Assembly (NCBI GenBank): GCA_963725065.1
Contig: CAVRXD010000026.1
Span: forward strand, 182,761-246,760
Source of the DNA: VAZQ01 sp963725065
Lineage (GTDB): Bacteria; Pseudomonadota; Alphaproteobacteria; Rhizobiales; Xanthobacteraceae
Reading direction: 5' to 3'
DNA length: 64,000 nt
The notes below the pieces were generated by a model, which was given only the letters and a program-made list of their open reading frames with translations, made no database searches and had not been told where the DNA came from. Made by a program: the position numbers and the translations under genes. Of the stretch, positions 1 through 9,137 are shown piece by piece (positions within the stretch are counted from its first letter, which is position 1; each line of letters starts with the position of its first letter).

Positions 1-683
1 GCAAGGCCGATGTTCACCCGCAGCACGGAGATGACCCATGGCAGGCAGAACGGGACCACAAGCTTGCGGAACACCTGCATTCTGGTGGCGCCAAGCGAAT
101 AGAACAGCTTCTCGCCGTCGGGATCGAGCGCCTTGACGCCGGCATAGGCGGTGAGCGTCGAGACCACCAGCGTCAGCGCGGTCGCAACCGCGACTTTGGA
201 CGTGAGGCCGATGCCGAACACCAGGATGATGAGCGGGGCGAGCGCGAGCTTGGGGATCGATTCCAGGCAGATGACGTAAGGCTGGACGATGGCGGCGTAA
301 TTGCGTGACCACCAGAACGACAGGCCGAGCAGGGACCCCGCCGCGGTCCCGAGCAGGAATCCGAAAATGGTCGAGCGGAAGGTAAAGCTGATGTCGGTCC
401 AGGCTTCGCCGGTGGCAAAGAACAACCCCATCGTGTTGGCGATCGCGCTCGGTTGCGACCAGAAAAAGGCGTCGATCCAGCCGGCGCGGGCGCCGATTTC
501 CCACAGCGAGAGCGCCCCGACGAGGATACCGACCTGCACGGTGACCAGTGCCCAGGTCGGCCAGTCCTTGTGCACGGGAAGGCGTCGGACCGGCCTTCGG
601 CCCGCTGCCGGCACGTCCGATTGCTCCGGCGCCAGATCGAGACCGGCCAAGGCGTCGACGGCGCGGGTGTCCTGAACCGTCAT
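1..683 (-). CDS. ABC transporter permease, nitrate/sulfonate/taurine type (3' end outside window)
   Basis: Inner-membrane permease of a NitT/TauT-type ABC importer. The reverse strand is open from an ATG at 683 to the window edge, giving 227 residues without a stop. After a polar N-terminus of about 40 residues there are hydrophobic segments near residues 45-62, 104-122 and 145-180. Residues 195-216 carry the EAA-type loop of this family (GATRMQVFRKLVVPFCLP), which docks on the ATPase. It lies 21 bases downstream of the ATPase gene on the same strand, so the two are surely co-transcribed. The substrate is unknown. The last 30 or so residues lie outside the window. Confidence 0.9.
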   Translation of the reverse strand, partial: MTVQDTRAVDALAGLDLAPEQSDVPAAGRRPVRRLPVHKDWPTWALVTVQVGILVGALSLWEIGARAGWIDAFFWSQPSAIANTMGLFFATGEAWTDISFTFRSTIFGFLLGTAAGSLLGLSFWWSRNYAAIVQPYVICLESIPKLALAPLIILVFGIGLTSKVAVATALTLVVSTLTAYAGVKALDPDGEKLFYSLGATRMQVFRKLVVPFCLPWVISVLRVNIGL

Positions 684-704
684 CACTTGTTCCTCGCCAC
701 GGCT

Positions 705-1505
705 TCAGGCCGCTTGGTTCATTGGAGAGGGAGCGGCCGCATTGGCGCTGAGAAGATCGAGGCAGCGCTCCTTGATGGCGATGAAGTCCGCGGTGAGCGC
801 GCTCGTGCGAACGCGCGGGCGGGGCAAGGTGATCGGGATGTTGGCAATGACACGGCCCGGTCGCGTGCCCATGACGTGAACCTCGTCGGAGAGATAGATC
901 GCCTCCTCGACGTCATGGGTGACGAACAGCACGGTCTTGTCGAAGTCACTCCAAAGTTGCATCAGCCACTCCTGCATCTGCAACTTGGTCTGGGCATCGA
1001 GTGCTCCGAAGGGCTCGTCGAGCAGAATGACGTCGGTATCGAACAGCAGCGTGCGCAACAATGCCGCGCGTTGGCGCATGCCACCCGACAACGAGTTCGG
1101 GTAGAGATGTTCGAAGCCGGCGAGTCCGTAGCGATGGAGCAGCGGCAATGCCCGCTCGCGCGCTTGGCGCAGCGGCACGCCCTGGATTTCCATGCCGAGA
1201 ATGGTGTTGTCGAGCACGGTTCGCCACGGCAGCAGAAGATCCTTCTGCAGCATGTAGCCGACGCGGCCAATCGTGCCGGTGGCGTCGACGCCATCAATCA
1301 TCACGCGGCCGGCGCTAGGCTCGAGCAGCCCGGCGATGATGTTGAAAATCGTGCTCTTGCCACACCCCGATGGCCCGATCAGGCTGACGAAACGGCCCTG
1401 CGGGATCGACAGCGTGACCGGGGCCAGCGCCTCGAAGACGCCGGTCGGCGTTTTGAACGTCATGCTGACGTCATCAACGTAAAGCTTCGGGGCCGAAGAC
1501 GGCAT
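705..1505 (-). CDS. ABC transporter ATP-binding protein, NitT/TauT family
   Basis: ATPase subunit that powers the neighbouring permease. Visible motifs are Walker A GPSGCGKST (residues 44-52), a Q-loop near 87, signature LSGGMRQR (139-146), Walker B VILLDEP (about 160-165) and an H-loop THD near 197. The length of 266 aa is normal for SsuB/TauB relatives. I chose the ATG at 1505 because GGAG sits five bases upstream; a GTG eight codons earlier is possible. It is followed after 21 bases by the permease gene. A frameshifted Bug gene lies upstream, but no binding protein of the NitT type is visible here; it may lie beyond the window start. Confidence 0.93.
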   Translation of the reverse strand: MPSSAPKLYVDDVSMTFKTPTGVFEALAPVTLSIPQGRFVSLIGPSGCGKSTIFNIIAGLLEPSAGRVMIDGVDATGTIGRVGYMLQKDLLLPWRTVLDNTILGMEIQGVPLRQARERALPLLHRYGLAGFEHLYPNSLSGGMRQRAALLRTLLFDTDVILLDEPFGALDAQTKLQMQEWLMQLWSDFDKTVLFVTHDVEEAIYLSDEVHVMGTRPGRVIANIPITLPRPRVRTSALTADFIAIKERCLDLLSANAAAPSPMNQAA

Positions 1506-1701
1506 GCGCACTCCGCTCATCAGTGGCACGATTTCCCCAGTCCCCGGGACTATATCGCAAAAGGCATGCCAGCGACCATTCTCGTTTATTTTTGTAAACG
1601 CCGGGAGATCGAAGTTCCAAGCAGGCTGCCAGTGACGGCAAATTATTCTATCTGCACAAAGTTTTGGCAGGCGCGCGCGGTCGAAACCGGCCTGCGCTGC
1701 G

Positions 1702-2689
1702 TCACTTCGCCTCGACGTTGGCCGCTTTCAGGATCGGCGACCAGCGGGCGATTTCCGCTTTGACGAAGGCGTCGAACTTTGCTGGCGTGCGCTCGTCCTT
1801 GCTCGGCAGCGACCCGCCGAGGTCGGACAGACGCTTGCGGACACCGGGGTCGTCGAGTGCCTGATCGAGCGTGACGGCGAGCTTGTCGACGATGTCCTTC
1901 GGCGTGCCCTTGGGGGCAAAGATGCCGGCCCAGATGCTCATCTGATAATCGATGCCGGCTTCCTTTGCCGTCGGGACGTCGGGCAGGATCGCCAGGCGTT
2001 CGTTCGCTGACACGCCGTAGGCCTTGATCGTGCCGCCTGAAATCTGCGGAGCGACGCTGACGGCTTGCTCGCAGAAGAAATCGACATGACCGCCGATGAG
2101 ATCATTCAGCGCCGGACCGGTTCCGCGATACGCCACGAGGCCGGGCTGGACTCCCGCCTGCGTGGTGAAAAGCAGACACGCCATGTGCGACGAAGCGCCA
2201 ATGCCGCCATGCGCCTGCTTGACGCTGTTGCCATTCTTTTTCAGGTAGTCGACGAATTCGCGCAGGTCCTTGGCGGGAAAATCTTTCTTCGCGACAATGA
2301 CGGCGGGCGCATGGGCGGTGAAGCCGACCGGCTCGAAGTCGCGCTCGGAATCATATTTTACGTTGGGCGTGAGCACGGGAGCGGCGACATGGGATCCCAT
2401 GCTGCCCGCGAGCAACGTGTAGCCGTCGGGATGCGCCGCGGCCACGCGCGCGCTTCCGATCGTGCCGCCGGCACCGCCGACATTCTCGATCACCATGGAT
2501 TGGCCGAGGATCTTCCCCATCTGCTCCGTTACGATGCGGGCGACGACATCGCTCGGACCGCCGGCGGGAAAGGGCACCACCACGGTGATGGGTCGAGACG
2601 GGATAGCCCTGCGCCTGCGCATCCCATGGAGCGGCACACAAAGCCAGCGTCGCAAGCCAGAACACCCACAGCGTCCTCGAACGTCGCAT
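1702..2689 (-). pseudogene. Bug/TctC solute-binding protein with a frameshift in the signal region
   Basis: Periplasmic tricarboxylate-type binding protein (Bug family). The first 30 codons from the ATG at 2689 encode a signal peptide ending in AQAQGYP, and the mature part starting SRPITVVVPFPAGG is in another frame. One extra base at about 2599 (reverse-strand CCC-G-TCT) separates them. Dropping it gives the usual join AQGYPSRPIT seen in sister proteins of this window. The rest is intact, with the DGYTLL and YRGTGPALNDLIGGH segments typical of the family. It is either a sequencing error or recent inactivation. It lies between an alcohol dehydrogenase gene and the ABC ATPase gene, all on the same strand. 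Confidence 0.85.
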
Positions 2690-2887
2690 TGAATCCTCCG
2701 CTGTCGTCTTTCTTTTGTCGCCCCGTTTTTCGATAGCCCGATTTCAAATCGCAGGCTCGGAACCTACGGCGCCATTGCGCGCCCGGTGCACGAAACGCCT
2801 GCACGAGCGCGAACTCAGGTCGGAATGTTTCGGCGAAACGTTGCTCGCCGCCGGATCGCCCGCCCTCGCGCGCGATGACCCCGAATC

Positions 2888-4054
2888 CTATTCCGCCGCT
2901 ACCTTGTGCGCCGCCGATACGCCGCGTGCCTTCACCACCACCTTGATCGCGTCTTCGACACGGTCCTTGGCGTAGCGGATCGCGGTCGGCAGGTCGGCGA
3001 GCGGGAAGGTGTGGGTGTGGATCTTGGTGGCGTCGAACCGCTTCTGCGTCATGAACGCTTCGGCGCGATGGGTCGCGGTCTTGCCTTCGCCACGGATGCC
3101 ATAGACGTAGATGTTGTTGCGCACGATATGGGCGACGTCGACCGGCGTCTCCTCGTGCGGGAACGCGGCGAGGCAGACCTTGCCGCCGCGGTTGACCATG
3201 CGGATCGCCTCGTTGACGGCATTGGGTGCGCCCGAGCACTCTATCACGTAGTCCACGCCCTTGCCGCCGTTGAGCCGGCGCGCTGCCTCGACCGCATCCT
3301 CCTTGCGCACATTGATGACGTGGTCGGCGCCAAGCTCGAGCCCGATCTTGAGCCGGTTGTCGCGTGTGCCGGTGAGGATGACGGGATGGGCTCCCATCGC
3401 CTTGGCAACGGCGACGCCGAGGAGCCCGATCGGGCCGGGACCGGTGACCACGACGCTCTCGCCCGCAACCAGCCCGCCGAGCTCGGTCAGTCCGTACATG
3501 GCCGTGCCGGCGGTGACGACCAGCGTCGCCTCCTCGTCCGACATCTCGTCCGGGATCGCTACCAGCGTGTTGATGTGGTTGACCTGATATTCGCAGAAGC
3601 CGCCGTCGGTGGTGAAACCGTTGGCGCGGTGGCCTTTGTCGACGTCGCCGTAATTGAGCCCATAGTTATGACAGGCGGTGTACATGCCTTCGCGGCAGCG
3701 CTTGCATTGGCCGCAGCCGGCGTGGATCTCGACGGTTATTCGTTGGCCGATCTTGTATTCATCGACTCCAGGTCCGAGCGCGACCACCGTGCCCATATAT
3801 TCGTGTCCGGGAGTGAAGTTCTTGTTGTGCGGCATGCCGCCGAGGATCGACGCGGGCGGTCCGTGATAGATGATCTCCAGATCGGTCGCGCAGATTGCGA
3901 CTGCGTCGATGCGCACCAGCACCTCGGCTCTCTTCGGTACCGGCACCGGCTTGTCCGTCAACGACAGCTGGCCGGGATCGCCGAGCACCCATGCTTTCAT
4001 GGTGTCCGGGATCGGATAATCCGTGTTCGTCTTCACTCCGGCTGGCGCATACAT
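2888..4054 (-). CDS. Zinc-dependent alcohol dehydrogenase family protein
   Basis: Medium-chain dehydrogenase/reductase of 388 aa that probably oxidises an alcohol using NAD(P). Catalytic zinc ligands are visible as C55 and the GHE at 83-85. The four structural-zinc cysteines are C114, C117, C120 and C128. The nucleotide-binding loop is GPGPIG (205-210). I chose the ATG at 4054 because GGAAG lies seven bases upstream; an in-frame ATG 23 codons earlier has no such site. It is transcribed away from the hydrolase/monooxygenase pair at 4229, so the 174 bases between them should hold divergent promoters. The substrate cannot be read from sequence. Confidence 0.92.
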   Translation of the reverse strand: MYAPAGVKTNTDYPIPDTMKAWVLGDPGQLSLTDKPVPVPKRAEVLVRIDAVAICATDLEIIYHGPPASILGGMPHNKNFTPGHEYMGTVVALGPGVDEYKIGQRITVEIHAGCGQCKRCREGMYTACHNYGLNYGDVDKGHRANGFTTDGGFCEYQVNHINTLVAIPDEMSDEEATLVVTAGTAMYGLTELGGLVAGESVVVTGPGPIGLLGVAVAKAMGAHPVILTGTRDNRLKIGLELGADHVINVRKEDAVEAARRLNGGKGVDYVIECSGAPNAVNEAIRMVNRGGKVCLAAFPHEETPVDVAHIVRNNIYVYGIRGEGKTATHRAEAFMTQKRFDATKIHTHTFPLADLPTAIRYAKDRVEDAIKVVVKARGVSAAHKVAAE

Positions 4055-4228
4055 CGGGTCTTCCTTTCGGCGGGCGAAACTTGCAACTCGATCAAATCGC
4101 GGGCGCGCGCGGTTGGCGGCCATCGCAATCGATCGGGCGGCAGGTTAGTGTATATGTGCTTGATATTCGAGAGGCATAATGACCGCAAACGGGCGCTGAC
4201 CCGTGGGAAACGCAAGGCGAGGAGGGCT

Positions 4229-5020
4229 ATGGCCGATCATTCCGTCTCGACAATCTCGATCCGGGACTGCCGCATCCGTGTCATGCGCGGCGGCTCCGGT
4301 AGTCCGATGCTCTTTCTCCACGGCGGCGGCGGCGCCGGAACCTGGCTGCCCTTCATGAGTTGGCTGGCCGCAACGTTCGACGTGATCGTCCCGGAGCATC
4401 CCGGCTTCGGCGGATCCGACACGCCGCCATGGCTCGACACCGTCCCCGACCTCGCGAACTTCTATCTCGATTTTCTCGAGGAACTCGGTCTCGACGGCGT
4501 CCATCTGGTCGGGCAGTCGCTGGGCGGCTGGGTGGCCGCCGAGCTTGCGGTGCGCAATACCAGCCGCCTCGCATCCCTGACGCTGGTCGCGGCCGCCGGC
4601 ATCCATGTCAAGGACGTCGCACAGGTCGATACTTTCCTCAGCAATCCCGAGCAGCACGTCCGCGATCTTTTTCATGATCAAAAGCTCGCCGATGCCGTGC
4701 TGGCGCGCGGGCAGCGGCCCGAACTCGAGGATGTCGCGCTCAAGAACCGGATGACCACGGCCAAGCTGGTCTGGCAGCCGCGCAGCCATGATCCGCATCT
4801 GCAGAAATGGCTGCACCGGATCGACGTACCGACACTCCTGATCTGGGGCGAGCACGACCGGTTGTTTCCGAAGGACTATGCCTTCGCCTATCAGCAGCTG
4901 ATCCCGGGGTCGAAAGCGGTCATCATTCCGGACTGTGGGCACCTGCCACAGGTGGAGAAGGCGGATGCGTTCACCGCCGAACTCGAATCGTTCATCGGGG
5001 CGATGAGGATCGCAGCATGA
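4229..5020 (+). CDS. Alpha/beta hydrolase
   Basis: Cytoplasmic alpha/beta-fold hydrolase of 263 aa. The oxyanion segment HGGGG is at 31-35, the nucleophile elbow GQSLGG puts the serine at 97, the acid is probably D210 (GEHDRLF) and the base is H238 (CGHLP). This resembles meta-cleavage product hydrolases and related C-C or ester hydrolases, but the substrate is unknown. The start ATG has a strong GGAGG five to nine bases upstream. The reading frame is open far upstream, but that part is antisense to the alcohol dehydrogenase and is not coding. The stop overlaps the start of the next gene as ATGA, so translation is coupled to the luciferase-like monooxygenase. Confidence 0.92.
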   Translation: MADHSVSTISIRDCRIRVMRGGSGSPMLFLHGGGGAGTWLPFMSWLAATFDVIVPEHPGFGGSDTPPWLDTVPDLANFYLDFLEELGLDGVHLVGQSLGGWVAAELAVRNTSRLASLTLVAAAGIHVKDVAQVDTFLSNPEQHVRDLFHDQKLADAVLARGQRPELEDVALKNRMTTAKLVWQPRSHDPHLQKWLHRIDVPTLLIWGEHDRLFPKDYAFAYQQLIPGSKAVIIPDCGHLPQVEKADAFTAELESFIGAMRIAA

Positions 5021-6180
5021 AGATGTTCAACTTTCACCTGATGCCGTACCGGCATGCCGATCTCGACGCGATCGAAAAGAACGGCTCGGCCTGGGTCACC
5101 TTTTCCAATCGCAATTATGATCCGCAAAAGGGCGCCGAGCTCTACCACGACTATCTCGACCAGATGGAGCTTGCCGACCAGCTCGGCTTCGACGGCGTGT
5201 GCCTCAACGAGCACCACCAGACCGCCTACGGCATGATGCCGATTCCAGGCGTTCTTGCCGGCGCGCTCGCGCGCAGCGTCAAGCGCGCCAAGCTGGCCAT
5301 CCTCGGCCGCGCGCTGCCCCTCCTCAACAACCCGCTCATGATCGCGGAGGAATATGCCATCCTCGACAATCTCACGCGCGGGCGGGTGATTGCGGGTTTC
5401 GTGCGCGGCATCGGAGCCGAGTATCATGCGATGGGCATCAATCCGGCCTATTCGCAGGAGCGTTACGCCGAGGCGCATGACCTGATCGTGCGGGCGTGGA
5501 CCGAGCCGGGGCCTTTCCCTTACGTCGGCAAGCACTACCAGTTCAAATATGTGAACCCCTGGCCGCGGCCGTACCAGACCCCGCATCCGCCGATCTGGAT
5601 CCCCTCGCAAGGCTCCGGCTCGACCATCCGTTGGGCCGCGCAGATGCGCTACACCTATTGCCAGACGCTGAGCCCGATCGCCGCGGTGGCACGTTTCTTC
5701 CAGATGTATCGCGACGAGGCGGAGAAGGCGGGCTACCAGGCTTCGCCCGATCAGCTCGCCTGGTCGAACACCATCTATGTCGCGGAGACCGACGAGCAAG
5801 CGGTGCGGGAAGCGCGCCCGCATCTGGAAGCGCTCATGAACTACTTCCTCAAGATGCCCACGGAGATGCTGCTGCCGCCGGGCTATACCGACGCTGCGTC
5901 GATGAAACGGGTGCGGGCGGCCAAGGTGACGGGCAAGCCGCAGTCGGTCGAGGACGTGATCAAGAATGGTGTCGTCATCGTGGGAAGCCCCAATACCGTG
6001 CGCGAGAAGCTCGCCGAATATCAGGATCTCGCGGGCTTCAACACGTCGCTGACCAAGACCCAGTTCGGCACCATGCCGAACGACATGGCGCGCGCGAACA
6101 TGACGGCGATCGCCGAGGAGATCCTGCCGCACTTCCGCGATCGCCTTCCGCAGGGTACTCGTCGGGAAGCGGCGGAGTGA
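5017..6180 (+). CDS. Luciferase-like (LLM class) flavin-dependent monooxygenase
   Basis: 387-aa member of the bacterial luciferase-like FMN-dependent oxidoreductases. Family signs are the N-terminal FNFHLMPYR strand, the NEHHQ segment near residues 66-70, the TRGRVIAGFVRG segment near 123-134 and the C-terminal IVGSP(N)TVREKLAEY segment that ends most LLM enzymes. Such enzymes use reduced flavin from a separate reductase to oxygenate small organic substrates; no flavin reductase gene is visible nearby. The start overlaps the hydrolase stop, so the pair forms one operon. A likely reading is oxygenation followed by hydrolysis, but the substrate is not determined. Confidence 0.93.
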   Translation: MKMFNFHLMPYRHADLDAIEKNGSAWVTFSNRNYDPQKGAELYHDYLDQMELADQLGFDGVCLNEHHQTAYGMMPIPGVLAGALARSVKRAKLAILGRALPLLNNPLMIAEEYAILDNLTRGRVIAGFVRGIGAEYHAMGINPAYSQERYAEAHDLIVRAWTEPGPFPYVGKHYQFKYVNPWPRPYQTPHPPIWIPSQGSGSTIRWAAQMRYTYCQTLSPIAAVARFFQMYRDEAEKAGYQASPDQLAWSNTIYVAETDEQAVREARPHLEALMNYFLKMPTEMLLPPGYTDAASMKRVRAAKVTGKPQSVEDVIKNGVVIVGSPNTVREKLAEYQDLAGFNTSLTKTQFGTMPNDMARANMTAIAEEILPHFRDRLPQGTRREAAE

Positions 6181-6200
6181 ATTTGCACGTCGCCTGAGGT

Positions 6201-6277
6201 CGTCATTGCCGGCCTTGAGCCGGCAATCCATCTTCTTCGCAAGATGATGGATGCCCGGGTCAAGCCCGGGCATGACG
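6201..6277. repeat. Palindromic intergenic repeat (CGTCATTGCCGG...CCGGGCATGACG type)
   Basis: Two nested inverted repeats, one at each end, with outer ends that also pair (CGTCATTGCC and GGGCATGACG). It sits between the LLM monooxygenase and a Bug gene. A second copy of the same design is at 23044-23144. Such RPE-like elements are scattered through Bradyrhizobium-type genomes. Here it could act as a transcript-end hairpin for the hydrolase-LLM operon. Confidence 0.75.
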
Positions 6278-6310
6278 AGAGTGGGGTCATGTCGCGACCG
6301 GAGGACCTTG

Positions 6311-7284
6311 ATGAAAATTGCTTTCAAGTTTTCCGTCCTGCTGGCACTCGTGTCCGCGGTCGGCTCAGCGCCTCCGGCCCATGCCCAGGGCTACCCGGTC
6401 AAGGAGATCACCGCGGTCTGTCCGTTCGCCGCCGGCACGGGCGCCGACATCACGGTGCGCTATTTCAGCGCGAAGCTCAGTGAAGTTCTGGGCAAACCGG
6501 TGATCGTGCTGAACAAGGCAGGCGCCACCGGCAATATCGCGAGTGAAACGGTGGCCAAGGCCAAGCCCGACGGCTACACGATTTCCATTACCCCGGCGAG
6601 CTCGACCATGGCCGCCGCGCCGTATCTCTACAAGAAGTTGCCGTTCGATCCGATCAAGGACTTCACGCCGGTGACGACGCTGGCGAGTCTGCCGTTCGTG
6701 CTGATCGTCGACGCGAAGAAGCCGATTCATTCGGTCGCCGACCTGGTCAAGCATCTCAAGTCACGCGACGGCGGGTTCTACGGCGGCTCCAACAATACCG
6801 GCATCATCGCCGCCGAATTGTTCAAGGACGCAACCAAGATCGACGCGAGGCGCGTGGCCTACAAGAACATCGCCGATTCCGTGAACGACATGATCAACGG
6901 CCATACCGATTTCACCTTCACCGACGCCACCTGGGTGGTCGAGCAGGCGAAGGCCGGCCGCATCCGCGCGATCGCAGTGACGTCGGCGAAACGATCCTCC
7001 GTGCTGCCCGAGGTGCCGACGTTGGCGGAAGCGGGCTATCCCGGCATCGAGCTCACGCCGTGGTGGGGCGTATTCCTGCCGGCGGGGACGCCGCAGCCGA
7101 TCGTCGACAAGCTCGCGTCGTCCTTCGATCGCATTGTCGCCATGCCGGAGACGACGGAGTTTCTGACCAAGTTCGCCAATGAGCCGTTTCCCGGAACGCC
7201 GGAGACTTGCTGCGCGATCTGCTGGCGCGGGAGATCAAGCGTTGGGGCGAACTGGTCGCGCTCGCGAAGATCGAGCCGCAATAG
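6311..7284 (+). pseudogene. Bug/TctC solute-binding protein, frameshifted near the C-terminus
   Basis: Periplasmic Bug-family binding protein. It has a signal peptide (about 26 residues, ending AHAQ), then GYPVKEITAVCPFAAGTG, a PDGYTI segment, and the late VLPEVPTLAEAGYP and PAGTPQPIVDKL motifs. After codon 298 the frame breaks at about 7205. One missing base restores LLRDLLAREIKRWGELVALAKIEPQ-stop, the normal end of the family, with stop at 7282-7284. Without correction the frame runs on to 7648, antisense to the next gene. The start has GGAGGA seven bases upstream. Error or decay is undecided. Confidence 0.82.
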
Positions 7285-7317
7285 GCGGCAGGGTGGCAAA
7301 GGCGCGCGCCGCGCTGA

Positions 7318-8281
7318 TCAATCGACCTGGACGCCCGACGCTTTGACGACGTCCCTCCACTTCGGCCGTTCGCTCTGGATGAATTGCGCAAACTCATCGG
7401 GGCTCATCGGCGACGGCTCCCCACCGACGTTCTTGAGCGCGGTCACGACCTCGGGCAACTCGAAAATCCGCTTCACCTCTGCCGCGATCTTATCGACGAT
7501 CGGTCGCGGGGTTCCGGCGGGAGCGAACACGCCTTGCCATCCACTCACTGAAAATCCATTGAGCGTCTCGCCAATGGTCGGCAGTTCCGGGGCCGTTGGG
7601 ACACGTTTCGCGCTGGTGACGGCAATCGCCCGCACCACGCCCGCCTGAGCCTGCGGCCAAAGCGTCGTCATGCTGTCGATGGCGAGATCGATGTGCCCGC
7701 CGACCATGCTGTTCAATTCGTCCGCCGTGCTGCGGAACGGCACATGGGTCATCTTGGTGCCGCTCGCGAGCTGGAACATCACGGCCGAAAGATGCGACGA
7801 GGTTCCGTTGCCGGACGAGCCATAGTTCACCTTGCCGTCGCTTGCCTTGAGATGGCTGATCAACTCGGGAACGGTCTTTGCCGAAAGCTTCGTATTCACG
7901 ACCAGCAGGTTCGGCAGGTGCACAAGCAGAGAGACGGGTTGGAAATCCCGCTCAACGTCGTATGGCAGCTTGGTATAGAGGAACCCGTTGATGACGTTGC
8001 CGCTCAAGGTCCCCAACAACAGCGTGTAGCCGTCGGGAGGCGCCTTCGCCACCACGCCGGTGCCGATGCTGCCGCCGGCACCCGACCTGTTCTCGACCAC
8101 GAACGGAACGCCGAACTTCACCTGCATGTGCTGTTGCAATATGCGCGCAAGCAGGTCCGCCGAGCCCCCTGCGGCGAACGGCACCACGATCGTCACCGGC
8201 CGCTGCGGCCAGTCCTGCGCGTGAGCGGGCGCCGCTAGCGGCAAGAATGATGGCAATGGCAATCGCGAGTACAGCGTGCAT
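7318..8281 (-). pseudogene. Bug/TctC solute-binding protein, frameshifted in the signal peptide
   Basis: Bug-family binding protein, convergent with the previous one. From the ATG at 8281 (GGAGG six bases upstream) the frame encodes a signal peptide, and the mature domain starting AQDWPQRPVTIVVPF is in a neighbouring frame. Removing one C from a CCC run at about 8227-8229 gives an ideal join, AASGA-AHA-QDW, with a classic AHA cleavage site. The mature part is complete, with PPDGYTLL, the HVPF segment and a normal C-terminus (SGVQVD). The mature frame is also open upstream but lacks an ATG start and a signal peptide. Either a sequencing error or a fresh mutation. Confidence 0.8.
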
Positions 8282-8351
8282 CTGCAACCTCCAGCTCGTG
8301 TCGTTGACGCTGGAACGAGCAAATCGGATGCTGGTCTATCCAGCTCCGGGG

Positions 8352-8882
8352 TCACACCGCCTTCAGGTGCGCATCCCGCTTCTTGTAGAGGTCCTCGTCG
8401 GCGTAGCCCATGGTCTCGGGCTTGGCGCGCCCGATCATGACCTGAAAGTAGACCGGCTCCAGGCTGTCGTTCTGGTAGCCGTGGATGACACCGGCCGGAC
8501 AGGCGATGCATTCCCACGGACCCAGCCGGGTGGTGAGGCGCTTGCCGCTTTCGTCCTCGACAAAGACGTCGAGGTAGCCCTGCAGCACGAAGAAGCACTC
8601 TTCGACCTCATGGGTGTGTGCCGCATTTCCCTGACCCGGCTCCACATACATGATCGACAAGGTGAAGTTCTTTGCGGGGATCACGGTCGGATCGGTGTGC
8701 TTGCCGGAGCCGCCCGCGCCGATGAAGCGGTGTTGCGCGCGTTTGTAGCCCTCGATCTTGGCGTCCTCGAATGCTGCCCAGTCCGGCTTCTTCTCGCGAA
8801 AGCGCCCGACAAACTTCTGCATGATGTCCTCGATCGGGACATCGACCAGTTCCGGCGGGCGCGGATGTCGTGCGACGCTCAT
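8352..8882 (-). CDS. Cupin domain protein
   Basis: Single-domain cupin of 176 aa, probably cytoplasmic, with no signal peptide. Cupin motif 1 supplies H89, H91 and E95 (AHTHEVEE), and motif 2 has PAGVIH with H134, which together would bind a divalent metal. Such proteins include dioxygenases, isomerases and sensors; the reaction here is unknown. AGGAG lies upstream of the ATG. It follows the molybdenum hydroxylase operon on the same strand, separated from it by a repeat element. It may handle a product of that pathway, but this is inference. Confidence 0.85.
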   Translation of the reverse strand: MSVARHPRPPELVDVPIEDIMQKFVGRFREKKPDWAAFEDAKIEGYKRAQHRFIGAGGSGKHTDPTVIPAKNFTLSIMYVEPGQGNAAHTHEVEECFFVLQGYLDVFVEDESGKRLTTRLGPWECIACPAGVIHGYQNDSLEPVYFQVMIGRAKPETMGYADEDLYKKRDAHLKAV

Positions 8883-8974
8883 GGCTTAACTCCTGTCGAA
8901 GGGGATTGTTGAGGCTGAGCCTATCCGCATTGCGCGGCCAGTCAATGAAGCGAGAGTGGCGGTTGGGTGCCCTC

Positions 8975-9126
8975 TCGTGTCCCGGACGAGCGAGGGTAAG
9001 CGAGCGAAGATCCGGGACCCAGGAGCCCAGGCACGCATTGATGATATTGCGCTTCGCGATTCTCTCGCTGGGTGTCTCGTTTCGCTCGGGCAAGGGCCCT
9101 CGTTGCACTCGCCCGGGACACGCACG
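8975..9126. repeat. Intergenic repeat with CGTGTCCCGG...CCGGGACACG ends
   Basis: The 255 bases between the cupin gene and the molybdopterin subunit hold this element. The ends CTCGTGTCCCGGAC and CTCGCCCGGGACACG are imperfect inverted repeats, and an internal GATCCGGGACCCAGGAG segment is present. The same building blocks recur at 25215-25408. No open frame of note is present. It looks like a Bradyrhizobium-type dispersed intergenic element. Confidence 0.6.
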
Positions 9127-9137
9127 ATGACGATGGC

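Noticed and set aside
453..1763. Long forward open frame of over 400 codons
   Set aside because: It is antisense to the ABC ATPase and permease genes, has no ribosome site and an Arg/His/Gln-rich composition typical of the shadow frame in GC-rich DNA.
2906..4228. Forward open frame continuous with the alpha/beta hydrolase, suggesting a 700-aa fusion
   Set aside because: The upstream part is antisense to the zinc alcohol dehydrogenase; the real start is the ATG at 4229 with a strong GGAGG.
4891..6327. Reverse open frame of nearly 480 codons
   Set aside because: Antisense shadow of the LLM monooxygenase, with Arg-rich composition and no family features.
7285..7648. Extension of the Bug gene at 6311 into a 465-aa protein
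   Set aside because: It arises only after the frame break at 7205 and is antisense to the next gene.
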